DNA of 6,949 bases, taken from NCBI GenBank assembly GCA_019242065.1, contig JAFAWJ010000519.1, positions 1 to 6,949 of the forward strand, read 5' to 3'. Position numbers and translations under genes: made by a program. This DNA is from Chloroflexota bacterium (lineage in GTDB: Bacteria; Chloroflexota; UBA6077; CF-72). This document shows, piece after piece, positions 6,054 to 6,949 of this stretch (its first letter is position 1; each line of letters opens with the position of its first letter). The notes below the pieces were generated by a model. That model was not told where the DNA came from and did not search any database. It saw only the letters and a list, made by a program, of their open reading frames with translations.

Positions 6054-6179
6054 AGAGGGACGCTCCGAAACACGCGTGCAGGTTGGATCGATCGAAAAGA
6101 GCAACCGTCGAGGCATCGTCTGAAGACTCGGATGTGCTGAAGGATCAGACGACCGACGTGAATCGCTCGTTGTGTCCAT
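6051..6179 (-). CDS. Possible small leader ORF
   Basis: A 42-codon frame runs from ATG at 6179 to a stop at 6051-6053, between the terminator at 6241-6271 and the transporter. AAAGGAG precedes the ATG but only two bases away, which is too close for efficient initiation. The product is Ser/Arg/Pro-rich with no recognisable domain. It may be a regulatory leader peptide or merely chance. I give it low weight. Confidence 0.18.
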   Translation of the reverse strand: MDTTSDSRRSSDPSAHPSLQTMPRRLLFSIDPTCTRVSERPS

Positions 6180-6234
6180 GGCTCCTTTCACCAGCCTGCT
6201 TGTCCTGGATTCATTCGCGAGTCGTGGAGGGCAC

Positions 6235-6271
6235 AAAAAACCCACCCGGTCCAATCGAGGACCGCGGTGGG
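6235..6271 (-). terminator. Strong intrinsic terminator, minus strand
   Basis: Read on the minus strand, CCCACC-G-CGGTCC (6271-6259) pairs with GGACCGGGTGGG (6252-6241) around the loop TCGATT. Only a single bulged G interrupts twelve pairs, and six T follow directly (6240-6235). This is a near-ideal rho-independent terminator for transcription coming from the right. On the plus strand no T-run follows the stem, so it is one-directional. It either ends transcription from the recombinase side or is the terminator half of an attenuator in the long transporter leader. Confidence 0.85.
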
Positions 6272-6578
6272 CATGCCAGACTGGCGACCAATCGACTAGC
6301 TACCGTGTGTCGCTCTCCTGCCGGTCGCGAAGCTGGGCACGCCCGATGTGAATGTGTCGCACTTACTCGGAGGCTCGGAAGTCATCCGCCTGCGAAATTA
6401 ACATATGCGTGGCCGCGCCACAAGTATCAGCGGCAAAGAGATTCAATAAAGATCTCGAGTTGGTCATCAAAGCACGACACAGTCTGGTGCGAGCAGGGAG
6501 GCGACAAGTCGAGACGCAGACACTGCCAGCAGGCTCTCTTCGTACGTGGGGACCAGGCGTTCCAGATGGTCAGCGAGC
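6272..6578. other. Non-coding, partly structured interval
   Basis: No convincing gene is seen between the terminator and the recombinase fragment. A perfect hairpin, GTGGC-CGC-GCCAC, lies at 6409-6421. On the minus strand GCGACC (around 6324-6329) can pair with GGTCGC (around 6283-6288), just before the terminator. GCGACACA occurs twice on the minus strand (near 6353-6360 and 6305-6312). A stretch around 6395-6465 is clearly more AT-rich than the rest and could hold a minus-strand promoter, but I find no well-spaced pair of hexamers. A 48-codon minus-strand frame (6467-6613) overlaps the recombinase end. Confidence 0.4.
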
Positions 6579-6949
6579 TCAGGCTGAGATACGTGCTCCA
6601 ACGGCGAAGCCACGGCCCGGTGTATAGCGGCCTCGGCCGACCGGGTTGGTCTCGCGCAAACCCTCTTCGACTAGGTGATCGTAGAAGAGGCGGACGGCTA
6701 CCAGCCGCCGTTGCATGGTTGCGTTCGCTAAGCCGACCCCCGAATCGATGGCGACCACGTTAGGTCCGCGTCGGCACGGCCGACAGGCGAGGTCGTGCAC
6801 ACAGCGTGCGATCTCACCGCGATCGGCGCTGAGAGGATCGAAGCCATTTCGTTCGCAGAACGTCAGGTAATCAGCCAGCCCACGGCCGTAGGCGTCGATG
6901 GTGCGAGGCGCCAGGCCAAGCTGCACCTGGACATCGAGCCAATCCTGAG
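6579..6949 (-). CDS. Tyrosine recombinase (integrase) N-terminal fragment, truncated
   Basis: The frame is open to the right edge and reads QDWLDVQVQLGLAPRTIDAY followed by GRGLADYLTFCE. This is the start of the helical core-binding (SAM-like) domain of phage-type integrases and XerC/D-like recombinases. The second conserved block, ATMQRRLVAVRLFYDHLVEE then GLRETNPVGRGRY, ends that domain. A full protein would continue for about 200 residues with the catalytic R...H-x-x-R...Y domain. Here the frame diverges after NPVGRGRYTPGRGF and stops at 6579-6581, so no catalytic residue is encoded. The true start is outside the window; GTG 6926 is only the first start inside it. The remnant is probably a non-functional leftover of a mobile element or integrated island. 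The frame change after the Arg/Gly-rich stretch could be a deletion or frameshift. Confidence 0.75.
   Translation of the reverse strand, partial: QDWLDVQVQLGLAPRTIDAYGRGLADYLTFCERNGFDPLSADRGEIARCVHDLACRPCRRGPNVVAIDSGVGLANATMQRRLVAVRLFYDHLVEEGLRETNPVGRGRYTPGRGFAVGARISA

Noticed and set aside
6241..6290. T-box riboswitch, because the minus strand reads ACCGCGG within the terminator.
   Set aside because: The preceding AGGGTGGN half of the T-box is absent, no specifier stem is evident, and the downstream gene is not amino-acid related.
6083..6763. 226-codon plus-strand frame across the right part of the window.
   Set aside because: It runs through the minus-strand terminator and antisense to the integrase fragment, with no domain and an Arg/Ser-rich shadow composition.
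1..6949. CRISPR array or other regular repeat array.
   Set aside because: No regularly spaced direct repeat of 20 or more bases was seen; repeats are limited to the element ends and short motifs.

Overview
The window is GC-rich throughout (third codon positions are mostly G or C) and carries a broken AfsR/LuxR-type ATPase regulator, a Ser-recombinase scrap, a Tyr-recombinase fragment and a transposon around a few resident genes. This mix suggests a high-GC bacterium such as a member of Chloroflexota or Actinomycetota. That is an inference from gene style; no taxonomic marker is present.

Layout, left to right. Positions 1-946 (+) encode a protein of unknown function with four membrane segments, possibly cut by the left edge. 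Positions 947-1814 are a graveyard: a small unrecognised ORF overlaps the first codons of a serine recombinase. That recombinase is cut after about 26 residues and runs in frame into the tail of a helix-turn-helix domain. A frame-shifted NB-ARC-like ATPase follows (Walker A near 1567-1590, Walker B near 1776-1793) and stops abruptly at the edge of a mobile element.

Positions 1815-4198 are, on my reading, a complete two-gene insertion sequence of 2384 bp with imperfect ~20-bp terminal inverted repeats (TGACTCACGA... / TGCCTCACGA...). It encodes a DD(35)E transposase with an extra C-terminal region that resembles the N-terminal part of IS21 transposases. Start-stop overlapped with it (ATGA) is a 131-residue protein with three zinc-ribbon-like cysteine clusters. 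A 249-bp non-coding tail holds a three-helix, cloverleaf-like fold and another hairpin. Each end also has an inner copy of the TGCCTCA motif. This element is the best candidate for something under-described here. The missing remainder of the ATPase gene and the lack of a target duplication suggest a deletion or rearrangement beside the element.

Positions 4199-6271 hold a minus-strand unit. A divergent NRAMP-superfamily transporter (545 residues) lacks several canonical metal-binding residues. It has a clear ribosome site and a long 5' region containing tandem TGACGGA repeats and, about 250 bp upstream, a very strong intrinsic terminator that faces the gene. The terminator may only end transcription from the right, or it may be an attenuator in the transporter's leader.

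Positions 6272-6949 contain a structured, locally AT-richer gap and then, on the minus strand, the N-terminal part of a tyrosine recombinase. That gene enters from beyond the right edge and is truncated at its 3' end.
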